This document shows, piece after piece, positions 16,002 to 23,790 of a stretch of DNA of 31,481 nucleotides. This stretch comes from DATKCN01 sp035513175. GTDB lineage: Bacteria > Chloroflexota > Chloroflexia > Thermomicrobiales > CFX8. Where the stretch lies: NCBI GenBank assembly GCA_035513175.1, contig DATKCN010000367.1, positions 1 through 31,481 on the forward strand, given 5' to 3'. Below the pieces are notes generated by a model. It had not been told where the DNA came from and made no database searches. It worked only from the letters and a program-made list of their open reading frames with translations. Within the stretch, counting starts at the first letter, position 1; the number at the start of each line of letters is the position of its first letter. A program made the position numbers and the translations under genes.

Positions 16002-16544
16002 TCATCCCTCGCCGTTCAACCCTCGCAACTGGCCGAGATGGTCGTTCTCATGCATCGTCACGAGTGTCAGCCAGCCCTTGGAGTCGATCTCCCCGAAGCG
16101 GGGATGGCTGACGGTCCTGGCATAATCGCCGTCCGCGGGCAGTCCGGCGAAGAACGCGGCGGTGTCGCTGTCGAGCTGGTCGAGAGTCGCCAGCGACGCG
16201 GCGCGGTCTGGCCGCTGCTCCAGGTCCAGCCGTTCGGCTTGCGGGGTTTCTTCCATGTTCAGCAGCGTCCGCACCTGACCCGTCATGCCGTGAAACGAGT
16301 TCGAAACGTGCGCCGTGACCTGCCCGGCCGCCCAGACAGCCTCGCCCTCGCCCGCCTGCTGCTCGCTGTACGCCGCGTCCGGCAGCGTTGCCAGCGTCGC
16401 GCGCATCTCAGCACGAATGGCGTCAACCGTCTCCCGGAAGTCAGCAACTGGAATGTCCCGGCCCACCTCGCTCAGTGTCGTCGTCTTGTCCTGAAACACG
16501 CGCGGCCTGATCCCGCGCAGGAAGTCATCCGTCAGCCTTGTCAT
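16002..16544 (-). CDS. DinB-like (DUF664/DfsB-type) four-helix protein
   Basis: Protein of 180 residues with the DinB/YfiT-superfamily pattern: an N-terminal helix, a first histidine region (VTAHVSNSFHGM) and a C-terminal metal motif HENDHLGQL. The family binds a divalent metal in a four-helix bundle, and some members use thiols such as mycothiol or bacillithiol; most have no known reaction. I chose the ATG at 16544, with agagga upstream; the frame runs on to 16673 but that extension has no family support. It stands alone. Family call firm, function unknown. Confidence 0.8.
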   Translation of the reverse strand: MTRLTDDFLRGIRPRVFQDKTTTLSEVGRDIPVADFRETVDAIRAEMRATLATLPDAAYSEQQAGEGEAVWAAGQVTAHVSNSFHGMTGQVRTLLNMEETPQAERLDLEQRPDRAASLATLDQLDSDTAAFFAGLPADGDYARTVSHPRFGEIDSKGWLTLVTMHENDHLGQLRGLNGEG

Positions 16545-16717
16545 CGTTGATTGCTCCTCTGAATGTTCGATCGGGTCACATGCGACAGGTCTACTATCGC
16601 ATAGTCCGGCCTCTCCGAGCCGCGCGGCATGCGCCCGCGACTTGCATGACGGTGTGGGACTGGTAGCATCCACGGGAAGACTTCATGCACGCAACACGTC
16701 TGATGGGGGAGAGACAC

Positions 16718-17827
16718 ATGCCAGCGCAGCGCGCGATTCGACCCGGGATGCCGGTTGAAGACCTGGAGACGCCGGTCCTGATCATCGATCTGGACATCAT
16801 GGAACGCAACCTCGCGACGATGATGGGCATCCTCGACGGTTCCGGGGTGCGGCTGCGACCCCACCTGAAGACCGCCAAATCCCCGGCTATCGCCCACCTG
16901 ATGATTCAGGCCGGGGCCGTCGGCATCTGCTGCGCCAAACTGGCTGAAGCCGAGGTCATGGCGAACGCGGGCATCACCAACATTCTGCTCACCAGTGAGG
17001 TGGCCGGCGCGGGGACGTTCGATCGCCTGACGGCGCTGGCGGCGCGGCTGCCGGACTTCAAGGCGGTCGTCGACAACGCCTGGGCGGTCGAGCAGATCGC
17101 CTGCCGTTCGCGCGCGCGGGGGATCACCGCCAAGCTGCTGATCGAGCTGGATGTCCTCACCGGCCGCAGCGGGCAGGCGACCCCCGGCGGCACGCTGGCG
17201 CTGGCCGATCTCATCCGCGACACCGACGGCGTCGAACTGGTCGGCGTGCATGGCTACGCCGGTCACGCGCAGATCCAGCCGCTCGAAGAGCGCCAGACCC
17301 GCAACGACAAGGCGATGGCCCTGTTGCGTGAGACAGTCGAGCTGCTGCGCGAGCATAACCACGACATCCCCATCGTCACCGGCGGCGGGTCCGGCACGGC
17401 CGCGATGGACGTGCAGAACGGCATCCTGAACGAAGTGCAGGCCGGCTCGTTTCTGCTGATGGATGTGCTCTACCGCAACACCGGCATCCCGTTCGAGAAC
17501 GCGCTGTTCTGCCACTCCACCATCATCAGCCGCCCGACGGCGGAACGGGCCGTCTGTGACGCGGGCGGCAAGACGCTGTCGTCCGATGGCGGGCCGCCGG
17601 AGCTGATCGGCCGTCCAGGGGTGCGCTACGTGCGTGGCTCGGACGAGCACGGGTCGATTGCCGTCGATCCCGCCGTGCAGGATCAGGAGCTGTGCGTCGG
17701 CGACGTGGTGACGCTGCTGCCGAGCCACGTGTGCACGACCGTCAATCTCCACGATCTGTTCGTCGGAGCGCGCAGGGGAAAAGTCGAGACTATTTGGCCA
17801 ATTGAGACTCGCGGTCACATCTGGTAA
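16718..17827 (+). CDS. Fold-type III PLP enzyme, D-threonine aldolase/D-serine dehydratase-like
   Basis: Enzyme of 369 residues. The N-terminal alanine-racemase-like barrel carries the PLP lysine Lys51 in LRPHLKTAKS, and the C-terminal domain has a metal motif, His337 and Cys339 in PSHVCTTVN. His-x-Cys is the zinc pair of eukaryotic-type D-serine dehydratase, while some D-threonine aldolases have His-x-Asp, so the metal pair leans toward the dehydratase side. It acts on D-beta-hydroxy amino acids in either case. The ATG at 16718 follows gggggagag; a start at 16685 is less likely. It stands apart from the next gene by 144 bases. Confidence 0.83.
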   Translation: MPAQRAIRPGMPVEDLETPVLIIDLDIMERNLATMMGILDGSGVRLRPHLKTAKSPAIAHLMIQAGAVGICCAKLAEAEVMANAGITNILLTSEVAGAGTFDRLTALAARLPDFKAVVDNAWAVEQIACRSRARGITAKLLIELDVLTGRSGQATPGGTLALADLIRDTDGVELVGVHGYAGHAQIQPLEERQTRNDKAMALLRETVELLREHNHDIPIVTGGGSGTAAMDVQNGILNEVQAGSFLLMDVLYRNTGIPFENALFCHSTIISRPTAERAVCDAGGKTLSSDGGPPELIGRPGVRYVRGSDEHGSIAVDPAVQDQELCVGDVVTLLPSHVCTTVNLHDLFVGARRGKVETIWPIETRGHIW

Positions 17828-17971
17828 CGTGATGATAACTGTCGGTTGTCGACAGATTACCTGGACTTCACCCCCCGGGAGACTACGGCCTGACGGTGTC
17901 TCCTCCGTCGTCCGCGCGGATGGAACCGCCCCGAGCCACGTGCTGACTGCGCGCTCTGATTGAGGACCGCA

Positions 17972-18382
17972 ATGAATGAACGACGCGTAATCCTGATCGT
18001 TGAAGATGACTCAGCGGTCGCCGGCATGATCGAGGACCACCTGACGGCGTCCGGCTACGTCACCGATCGGGCCGCCGATGGCCGCGAGGCGGTCGAGCGC
18101 GTGCGTCAGTCGCCGCCGGACCTGATCGTCATGGACCTGATGATGCCGCACTTGACCGGTGGCGAGGCCGCTAAAGAGCTACGACGCGATCCGCTCACCT
18201 CGCACATCCCGATCGTGGCCATATCCGCCGTCGCGGACGTGACCTCGATCGCCGACTTCCTGCCGCTCGACGAGGTCCTGCCGAAGCCGTTCGACCTGAT
18301 CGAGCTCGAGCGGGCGATTCAGCGACACCTTCCATCGCTTAGCGACGATCCCGCCGAAACTGTCACCCAACCATCGGTGTGA
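17972..18382 (+). CDS. Stand-alone response-regulator receiver protein
   Basis: CheY-like protein of 136 residues with only a receiver domain: ILIVEDDS (acidic pair), phosphorylated Asp in DLIVMDLMMPHLTGG, Ser/Thr in IVAISAV and the conserved Lys in VLPKPFDL. There is no output domain and no kinase nearby. The ATG at 17972 follows gagga; a TTG at 17960 is possible. Its stop overlaps the next gene's GTG start (18379-18382), so it is co-translated with a carbohydrate deacetylase, which is an unusual partner. Confidence 0.88.
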   Translation: MNERRVILIVEDDSAVAGMIEDHLTASGYVTDRAADGREAVERVRQSPPDLIVMDLMMPHLTGGEAAKELRRDPLTSHIPIVAISAVADVTSIADFLPLDEVLPKPFDLIELERAIQRHLPSLSDDPAETVTQPSV

Positions 18383-19137
18383 CGCGCAGCCTGATCGTCA
18401 ACGCCGACGATCTTGGGCGCTCGCCGGGGGTTACGCGGGGCATTCTCCAGGCCTGCCGCCACGGCGTTGTCACGAGCGCGACGCTGATGGTGAACCTGCC
18501 CTGGTCCGCCAAGGCGGCGGGGCAGGCCCGCTCTCGGCCGCGCCTCGGACTCGGGCTGCATCTCTCGCTTTGCTACGGTCCTCCGCTTGCGCGCCTCGTC
18601 GACAGCCTGCCGGGGCCGGACGGTAATCTCGATCGCGATCTCGCGGCGTTGCGCGAGCGCGCCCGGCCGGACGCCATCGAGCGCGAGTGCCGGGCGCAGC
18701 TCGCGCGCTTCCAGTCGCTGGCCGGACGGCTCCCGACGCACCTCGACAGCCACCAGCACGTCCACTCGTGGCCGAACGCGGCGGAGGCCGTCGCCGCGTT
18801 CGCTCGGGAGCATGGCCTCCCGGTCAGGTCGTGCGATGCGGCACACGCGGCGCTGCTGCGCTCGCACGGCGTCCCCTGCCCGGACACGCTCATCACGTCG
18901 TTCTCTGGCGCGGGCCGCATCGGGATCGCGGACCTGCTCGCCATCCTGCGCGCGCTGCCGGAGGGGGTGACCGAACTGATGTGTCACCCCGGCTACGATG
19001 ACGACGCCCTCTCCGACAGCTCGTATCGCGCCGAGCGGGAGACAGAGCTGCGAACGCTGTGCGCCCCGGAGGTCCGCGCCGCCATCGCGGAGGAGGGCAT
19101 CGAGCTCGGCTCGTTTCAGGCGCTCGCGCGGGCGTGA
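18379..19137 (+). CDS. ChbG/YdjC-type carbohydrate deacetylase
   Basis: Predicted metal-dependent deacetylase of 252 residues. The family motifs are clear: NADDLG (Asp10/Asp11), the His61 in LHLSLCYG and HLDSHQHVH (residues 121-129), with a C-terminal MCHPGYDDD. Members deacetylate chito-oligosaccharides or hopanoid-linked glucosamine (HpnK). No hopanoid or chitin gene is near. The GTG start overlaps the receiver gene by 4 bases. It is followed after 58 bases by a HAD phosphatase, and the three may form one operon. Confidence 0.85.
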   Translation: MTRSLIVNADDLGRSPGVTRGILQACRHGVVTSATLMVNLPWSAKAAGQARSRPRLGLGLHLSLCYGPPLARLVDSLPGPDGNLDRDLAALRERARPDAIERECRAQLARFQSLAGRLPTHLDSHQHVHSWPNAAEAVAAFAREHGLPVRSCDAAHAALLRSHGVPCPDTLITSFSGAGRIGIADLLAILRALPEGVTELMCHPGYDDDALSDSSYRAERETELRTLCAPEVRAAIAEEGIELGSFQALARA

Positions 19138-19195
19138 GGACTGGCCCATACTTCACGGTGGCTACATTCAGCCGGTCGAGGGGACGGAACGGGGC

Positions 19196-19843
19196 GTGAA
19201 GCTTTCCGGGGTGATCTTCGATTTCGACGGCACGCTGGCGAACACGATCCCGGTCTGCTGCGCGGCGTTCCGCGCGGCGATCCGCGATCGGGTGGACCGC
19301 GAGTACAGCGACGCCGACATCATCGCGCTATTCGGTCCCAGCGAGGAAGGCATCATCCGCTCCATCGCCGGTGAGGACTGGGAAGCCTGCTTCGCAACGT
19401 TCCTGACGGCCTATGAAGACGAGCATGCGCTCTACTCCGAGCCGTTTCCAGACGTGGCGCGCCTGCTCGACACGTTGCGCGACAAGGACGTGCCGCTGGG
19501 GATCGTCACCGGCAAGGGCCTGCACAGCGCCGAGATCTCGCTACGGCTGCTCGGCCTGGCCGAGTACTTCGACCCGATCGAGACGGGCTCGCCCGACGGC
19601 GGGATCAAGCCGGAAGCGATACGCCGCGTGCTGGCGCGCTGGGGGCTGCCCGCCGCGGAGGTGGCCTACATCGGCGACACCGCGTCCGACATGGATGACG
19701 CCCGCGCCAGCGGCACGATCCCGGTGGCAGCTGCCTGGGCTTCCACCGCGAACCTGGCGGCGCTCGAACGGGCCACGCCGCATGCCCTGTTCCGGCGGGT
19801 CGACGCGCTGCTGGACTGGCTTTGCCGGCACGTCGATGCCTGA
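19196..19843 (+). CDS. HAD-superfamily hydrolase, phosphoglycolate-phosphatase-like
   Basis: Phosphatase of 215 residues. All four HAD motifs are present: nucleophile Asp9 in FDFDGTLANT, Thr in GIVTGKG, Lys in GGIKPE and the acidic pair in GDTASDMDDA. A cap domain sits between motifs I and II, as in Gph/PGP-like enzymes. I chose the GTG at 19196, with a gagggga-type site upstream. Its stop lies 8 bases inside the next gene, which shows tight coupling with the methyltransferase. The substrate is unknown. Confidence 0.87.
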   Translation: MKLSGVIFDFDGTLANTIPVCCAAFRAAIRDRVDREYSDADIIALFGPSEEGIIRSIAGEDWEACFATFLTAYEDEHALYSEPFPDVARLLDTLRDKDVPLGIVTGKGLHSAEISLRLLGLAEYFDPIETGSPDGGIKPEAIRRVLARWGLPAAEVAYIGDTASDMDDARASGTIPVAAAWASTANLAALERATPHALFRRVDALLDWLCRHVDA

Positions 19844-20693
19844 ATCGGCGCCGCGCGTCGTGCTGTCCCGCTTCCAGGCAGCGGACCTGTTGCGGGCGCG
19901 CGAGCGCGGCGACGAGCGCGTCCTGACGTCTGCCGACCTCGGCCTCTCGACGTCTGACGTCGCGCTGACGGAGGAGGGCGCGCGCTTCCCGGACGGCGAG
20001 CTCCTCCTCTGGGAGGACGTGGACGAGATCGCCGATCGTGAAAACGCCTGCTTCCGGCTCGATGACGCCGGCATTCATGAGATCCGGGTGTTCTCCGAGC
20101 ACACTAACTGGGTGCGGGCGTTGATGCCGACCAGGGGCGCGCCGACGATGCTGGTCTCCGGTATCCCGATGCACCGCATCCTGGGCATCGACCCGCGCCA
20201 GGACACGTTGCGAAAGATGCGCGCCGTGGCGCCGGTGAACGGCGTCGTGCTCGACACGGCCACCGGGCTGGGCTACACCGCCATCGAGGCGGCGCGCACG
20301 GCGGAGCGGGTGATCACGATCGAGCTGGACCCGGCCGGGCTGGAGATCGCCCGCCAGAATCCGTGGTCGCGGGAGCTGTTCGACAATCCGCGCATCCAGC
20401 AGATTGTCGGCGACGCCTGCGACGAGGTCGAGCAATTCGCAGACGGAACGTTCTCACGGATCATCCACGATCCTCCAGCACTGAGTCTGGCGGGCGAGCT
20501 GTATTCCGGCGCCTTTTACCGGCAGCTGTTCCGCGTCCTGCGCCGCAACGGACGGCTGTTCCACTACATTGGTGATCCGGCGAGCGCGTCGGGCCGCAAC
20601 ACGACCAGCGGCGTGATCCGGCGGCTGAAGGAATCCGGCTTCACGCGGGTCGAGCGCCGCCCGGAGGCGTTCGGGGTTGTGGCGGGGCGATAG
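19836..20693 (+). CDS. Archaeal-type SAM-dependent methyltransferase (COG2521-like)
   Basis: Class I methyltransferase of 285 residues. The SAM motifs are motif I at 138-147 (VLDTATGLGYTAIE), acidic Glu163 in ITIELDPAGLEIA, Asp193 in VGDACDEV and DPP at 212-214. The stretch NPWSRELFDNP and the block HDPPALSLAGELYSG are features I associate with COG2521, a predicted methyltransferase known mainly from archaea. The N-terminal 110 residues form a separate small domain with a helix-rich start and the motif VSGIPMHR. The ATG at 19836 overlaps the HAD stop by 8 bases. Target molecule unknown. The archaeal tie is from memory of family motifs. Confidence 0.82.
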   Translation: MPESAPRVVLSRFQAADLLRARERGDERVLTSADLGLSTSDVALTEEGARFPDGELLLWEDVDEIADRENACFRLDDAGIHEIRVFSEHTNWVRALMPTRGAPTMLVSGIPMHRILGIDPRQDTLRKMRAVAPVNGVVLDTATGLGYTAIEAARTAERVITIELDPAGLEIARQNPWSRELFDNPRIQQIVGDACDEVEQFADGTFSRIIHDPPALSLAGELYSGAFYRQLFRVLRRNGRLFHYIGDPASASGRNTTSGVIRRLKESGFTRVERRPEAFGVVAGR

Positions 20694-20702
20694 GGCCCTC
20701 AC

Positions 20703-20745
20703 CCCACGCCTCCCCCTTCCCTGCGAGGGAAGGGGGAGGCGTGGG
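20703..20745 (+). terminator. Perfect 20-bp hairpin after the methyltransferase
   Basis: cccacgcctcccccttccct (20703-20722), loop gcg, then its exact complement (20726-20745). It starts 10 bases after the methyltransferase stop and is the likely end of the receiver/deacetylase/HAD/methyltransferase operon. No T-run follows. Confidence 0.6.
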
Positions 20746-20809
20746 AGCGGAAGGGGCGCTGCCGATCTTCGTTTCGCTTTCCACTTTCCACTTTCGACAC
20801 CAACCTCAT

Positions 20810-20905
20810 GCGCCCGGGGGCTGTGGCGTGCGTGACATCCTGCCGTCTGATATGCCGAACGGAAATGGGCCGAATTCTGTGCCAGTTTTCGGGCTGAAAG
20901 ATTTG
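20810..20905 (+). repeat. 96-bp dispersed element, copy B (plus orientation)
   Basis: Homologue of 12356-12451 in the opposite orientation and of equal length. The most constant blocks are catcctgccgtc (20836-20847), gccgaacggaaa (20854-20865), attctgtgcca (20874-20884) and tgaaagatttg (20895-20905). The sequence after 20905 does not clearly align with copy A. It lies upstream of the HTH gene. Two copies 8.4 kb apart suggest a multicopy genomic element or a conserved RNA. Confidence 0.8.
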
Positions 20906-21096
20906 CTCGCCGAGGGGGGCTGGGCGGTGCGTAAGGGGGGCGCGATACGCGAGTCGCGCATCGGTGGTAACGAATCTGCGAATAGGGCGATGGACAGCGA
21001 TCGCGAGTGGACACGAATCATCATGCATCGCGCGGTCGCCACATTCGACGGATTGGCTCCATGCCGGTTCTCACCGACAGGAATGGCGCACGACCG

Positions 21097-21861
21097 ATGC
21101 AGACGATCGAAACGCGAGCAGACTACACTGGATGGCAGCAGATTGAGGCGCTGGCGGCAACATCGCGCGGCATCTCGACCAGCGAGGCGGCGCGCCGGGC
21201 GGGGGTCAGCCCCTCCACGATCCGCCGCTGGATCAGGCTCGGCCACCTCGAGGCGACGCGCACGCCGGCCGGGTACGTCGTCGACGCCAGCGGACTCGAC
21301 GCCGCGCGGGACGCCGCCAGAGCGCGGCGCCGCAGCACGCAGGAAGACCGGGTGGTGGCCGAGCAGCCATCGACAACGCGGGCGGCGCGGCCGCTGACGG
21401 AGACGCCGGCCGAGTTGCCAGCCGCGACGCTTCACGGGCGCGGCGCCGCCACGCCAGCCGCGCCCGTCCATCCCGCTCCCCAACGCCGGCACGCAGCGCA
21501 CATCGAGCGCGCGCGCGTGCTGGAGGGCTTGCAGCGCGGCATCATTCTGGAACAGGCCAAGTACCAGCGCGCCGCGCGGCGCAAGGACCAGATGGCGATG
21601 CGCGACAGCGCCTGGCGCATCGAAGCGCTGTTCGAGCAGTTGCACGAGACGCAGGAAGACGAGCGGGAGCGACGCGCACGGGACCGCGAGCCACGCGTCT
21701 GGCCCGAGCGACTGCGCTCAATAGGCGACCAGCCACGGCTGGCGGCGCTGGCCTCCGCGGCCGCGATCGCCAAAACCGCGCCATCGAGACGCACGTTCGA
21801 CGTCGCGGCACTGCTGATTCTCAATGGCTTTCTGATGATGCTGATGACCTTTATCGCCTAG
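21097..21861 (+). CDS. HTH protein with C-terminal membrane tail
   Basis: Not assigned to a named family. From the ATG at 21097 it has 254 residues. Residues about 26-66 are a MerR/excisionase-like helix-turn-helix (STSEAARRAGVSPSTIRRWI, then LGHLEATRTPAGYVVDASGL). Residues 75-125 are Ala/Pro/Arg-rich and probably disordered. Residues 125-205 are a charged, likely helical or coiled-coil region. The last 21 residues (FDVAALLILNGFLMMLMTFIA) are one hydrophobic helix that ends the protein. This gives a DNA-binding head tethered to the membrane by its tail. Upstream ATGs at 21061 and 21007 are possible starts; none has a strong ribosome site. Confidence 0.65.
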   Translation: MQTIETRADYTGWQQIEALAATSRGISTSEAARRAGVSPSTIRRWIRLGHLEATRTPAGYVVDASGLDAARDAARARRRSTQEDRVVAEQPSTTRAARPLTETPAELPAATLHGRGAATPAAPVHPAPQRRHAAHIERARVLEGLQRGIILEQAKYQRAARRKDQMAMRDSAWRIEALFEQLHETQEDERERRARDREPRVWPERLRSIGDQPRLAALASAAAIAKTAPSRRTFDVAALLILNGFLMMLMTFIA

Positions 21862-22191
21862 GATCGTGTTCCGTGGGAGAGGTCCGACGTGGCCTCCTCA
21901 ATTGCGTCCATGCGCGGTCGAACAGCCCTGCCATGACCACAAAAACCGCTTTCGATTCCAGCTCACGTGCATTCCGGTTGGAGTTTCCGATACACCATGA
22001 TCGCGTAGGAGCGCATCGAATGCGCCCTGCAGGAGGGCATAGAGGTGGATCAGCGGCCAGCGTTTGGTCGTTTCCCATATCGGTCGGCGGTGAACAGGGC
22101 GCATTCGATGCGCCGCTACGGAGACCCGGCGTTACGTCACAGACCCGGCAATCCTGTATTAGTCACCCCGTGCCGCATGCTCGGCGGAACC
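21862..22191. other. Intergenic region holding a second REP-like pair
   Basis: 330 bases between the HTH gene and the MetE-like gene, which converge. The main content is the paired palindrome at 22005-22119, with a direct repeat agacccggc near 22122 and 22141. I see no convincing gene; open frames across it run into the MetE-like gene in the wrong strand. Confidence 0.5.
22005..22119. repeat. REP/BIME-like paired palindromes, second copy
   Basis: Left arm 22005-22029 (gtaggagcgcatcgaatgcgccctg without its last bases is the hairpin) and right arm 22095-22119 are reverse complements with two mismatches in 25, separated by 65 bases. The left arm starts GTAG and the right arm ends CTAC. The core gcgcat/atgcgc palindrome is shared with the pair at 9400-9519, while the central bases differ (cgaatg against ggcaatg). 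Confidence 0.7.
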
Positions 22192-23289
22192 CTACGCCAT
22201 GCCCCAGACTTCCTGGGCGACCTCCGCCACTAGCCGCAGCTTGGCGGCCTGGTCGGCGGGGGAGAGCAGATTGCCTTCTTCGGTCGAGGCGAAGCCGCAT
22301 TGCGGGCTGAGCGCGAGGCGCTCCAGCGGGACGAATGAGGCTGCCTCGCGGATGCGCTGCTTCAGAACGTCCTTGCTTTCGAGCGCGGGCTTCTTGGTCG
22401 TGACGAGACCGAGCACGACGACGCGGTCGTCGGGCACGTGCGTCAGCGGCTCGAAGCCGCCGGAGCGGTCGTCGTCGTACTCCAGCAGAAAGCGATCGAA
22501 CTTCGTGCGCTGGAAGACCTGCGCGGCGATGGGATCGTAGCCGCCGCTGGCGTAGAACCGGCTCTGGTTGTTGCCCCGGCAGAGGTGGATGCCGAAGGTG
22601 ACGCCGGGATGATCGCCGATGACGGCGTTGTCCAGTTCGATGCAGCGGTCGAGCAGCCGGTCCGGGTCGTTGCCGCGCTGGCGGTAGCCCTCGCGGATAT
22701 CGGGGTCCAGCAGGGCGGCGTACTGTGGGGCGTCGAGCTGGATATACGTGCAGCCGAGCCGCGCCAGCTCGGCCACCTCGGCGCGCAGGATGTCGACGAT
22801 GTCGGCCAGATAGGCTTCGATGGTAGGGTAGGCGCCCTGCGAGCGCTCGGGGTCGTAGTAGGCGGCGGCTTGCTGGGCGCTGATGAGGGTGGCCTTGGTC
22901 TGGCGTCCGTTGGCGCGCGCCCGCAGGTAGGCGAACTCCTCGGAGCACATGTGGCGCAACGTCTTCAGGCGCGACGTCACGACGGGACGCTGGAAGACGA
23001 TCTCGCCACCGGCCTCGTCGCGGAAGGGGATGGCCCAGCCGCCGAGCTTGTCGAAGCCCTCGACGGAGTCGATCAGATGGCCGAAGAAGGCGTAGCGCCG
23101 CAGCTCGCCGTCGGTGAGGACGCTGACGCCGGAGTCGATCTGCAACGCGATCGCCTCGTCGACGGCGCGGTCCTCGACCTGCTTGAAGTCGGCGTCGGAC
23201 AGCTCGCCGTCCCGGTGGCGCTGGCGGGCCAGCTTCAGGTACTCGGGCCGCAGCAGGCTGCCGACGTTGTCAGCACGGGCGTCCAGCAT
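22192..23289 (-). CDS. Short MetE-like cobalamin-independent methionine-synthase family protein
   Basis: Protein of 365 residues that covers only the catalytic, C-terminal-type barrel of MetE. The zinc ligands are present: His235 and Cys237 (GIHLCRGN), Glu270 (FLLEYDD) and Cys331 (SPQCGFAST). Asp186 (YIQLDAPQ) matches the substrate-binding aspartate of the family. Full MetE has about 750 residues with an N-terminal half that is missing here, as in YxjG/YxjH-like and archaeal-type enzymes. It may transfer a methyl group from a donor other than methyl-tetrahydrofolate-triglutamate. The ATG at 23289 follows gaggaga. It stands alone. Confidence 0.87.
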   Translation of the reverse strand: MLDARADNVGSLLRPEYLKLARQRHRDGELSDADFKQVEDRAVDEAIALQIDSGVSVLTDGELRRYAFFGHLIDSVEGFDKLGGWAIPFRDEAGGEIVFQRPVVTSRLKTLRHMCSEEFAYLRARANGRQTKATLISAQQAAAYYDPERSQGAYPTIEAYLADIVDILRAEVAELARLGCTYIQLDAPQYAALLDPDIREGYRQRGNDPDRLLDRCIELDNAVIGDHPGVTFGIHLCRGNNQSRFYASGGYDPIAAQVFQRTKFDRFLLEYDDDRSGGFEPLTHVPDDRVVVLGLVTTKKPALESKDVLKQRIREAASFVPLERLALSPQCGFASTEEGNLLSPADQAAKLRLVAEVAQEVWGMA

Positions 23290-23509
23290 GGCTGCTCTCC
23301 TCTCGGTTCGATCGTCCGGCTAGCGCGCGAGCGGAAGGTCGTGCGCCTCCGCCACGCTTGCCGCATCCTTCACCGCATTCGACATGCGACCAAGCATGCG
23401 TCCCGCACTGTCGCATCAGACAGCCGTCGCGGCAAGCAGGGGGCGCAATCATGACGGTCCATCCGCGTCACGTGAGCGAGCGAGGAGCATGGCAGGTTGG
23501 CAGGGATCG

Positions 23510-23538
23510 GTAGGGGCGCATGGCAGCGCGGCCCGTAG
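23510..23538 (+). repeat. Single GTAG-led REP-like palindrome
   Basis: The unit begins with gtaggggcgcatggcagcgc, nearly the same as the left arm at 9400-9424, and ends in gcccgtag. It has no inverted partner within 150 bases. It supports a multicopy family of GTAG-led hairpins in this genome. Confidence 0.55.
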
Positions 23539-23582
23539 GCATCAAGTCAGGGAGCGTTGAGAGATTGCGACGGGGTGGGAAT

Positions 23583-23660
23583 CTTGTCATTCTGAACGGA
23601 GTGACGAATCCGTTCCTGCCGCAAACCCATGTGGTTGCGGGGGAGGAACGAATTCTTCCG
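23583..23660 (+). repeat. Dispersed palindromic repeat starting cttgtcattctgaac, copy 1
   Basis: cttgtcattctgaac (23583-23597) is followed by ggagtga and an imperfect inverted repeat with arms at about 23606-23624 and 23635-23655 (cgttcct..gccgcaa against ttgcgg..gaggaacg). Repeats that begin with tgtcattctga are common between genes in many bacteria. Confidence 0.55.
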
Positions 23661-23730
23661 TGGGCCTGCCCGGAGGCACGAAGGGTCATTAGTCCACCGC
23701 GGAGGTCGTGTCATGGCTTCAGCACCTTGG

Positions 23731-23790
23731 CTTGTCATTCTGAACCGCAGTGAAGGCTTGTTTTGAGCCTGTCGAAGGAATCCCCCCTCG
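23731..23790 (+). repeat. Dispersed repeat starting cttgtcattctgaac, copy 2
   Basis: The same 15-mer as at 23583-23597 is at 23731-23745, followed by cgcagtgaagg and, further on, gtcgaaggaatccccc. The end differs from copy 1, so these are two diverged members. They are 148 bases apart in the same orientation. Confidence 0.55.

Larger units (their letters stand above)
20694..21096. other. Intergenic region, methyltransferase to HTH protein
   Basis: 403 bases without a convincing gene. It holds the 20-bp hairpin (20703-20745), a short direct duplication (tttccacttt/tttccacttt near 20778-20795) and the 96-bp repeat copy B (20810-20905). Whatever drives the downstream HTH gene must lie in the last 190 bases, where I see no clear -10/-35 pair. 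Confidence 0.5.

Noticed and set aside
20836..20905. Riboswitch upstream of the HTH gene
   Set aside because: The other copy lies downstream of a gene and points away from any start, and I could not fold the core into a convincing common structure by eye.
21873..22310. 145-codon plus-strand frame between the HTH and MetE-like genes
   Set aside because: It runs through the REP-like pair and into the MetE-like gene on the opposite strand, and shows no motif or ribosome site.
22438..23454. 338-codon plus-strand frame opposite the MetE-like gene
   Set aside because: Val/Gly/Ala/Asp-rich shadow; the MetE-like zinc ligands are on the minus strand.
9400..23538. CRISPR array or integron from the repeated gcgcat palindromes
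   Set aside because: The units are far apart, inverted and not regularly spaced; no cas or integrase gene is present.
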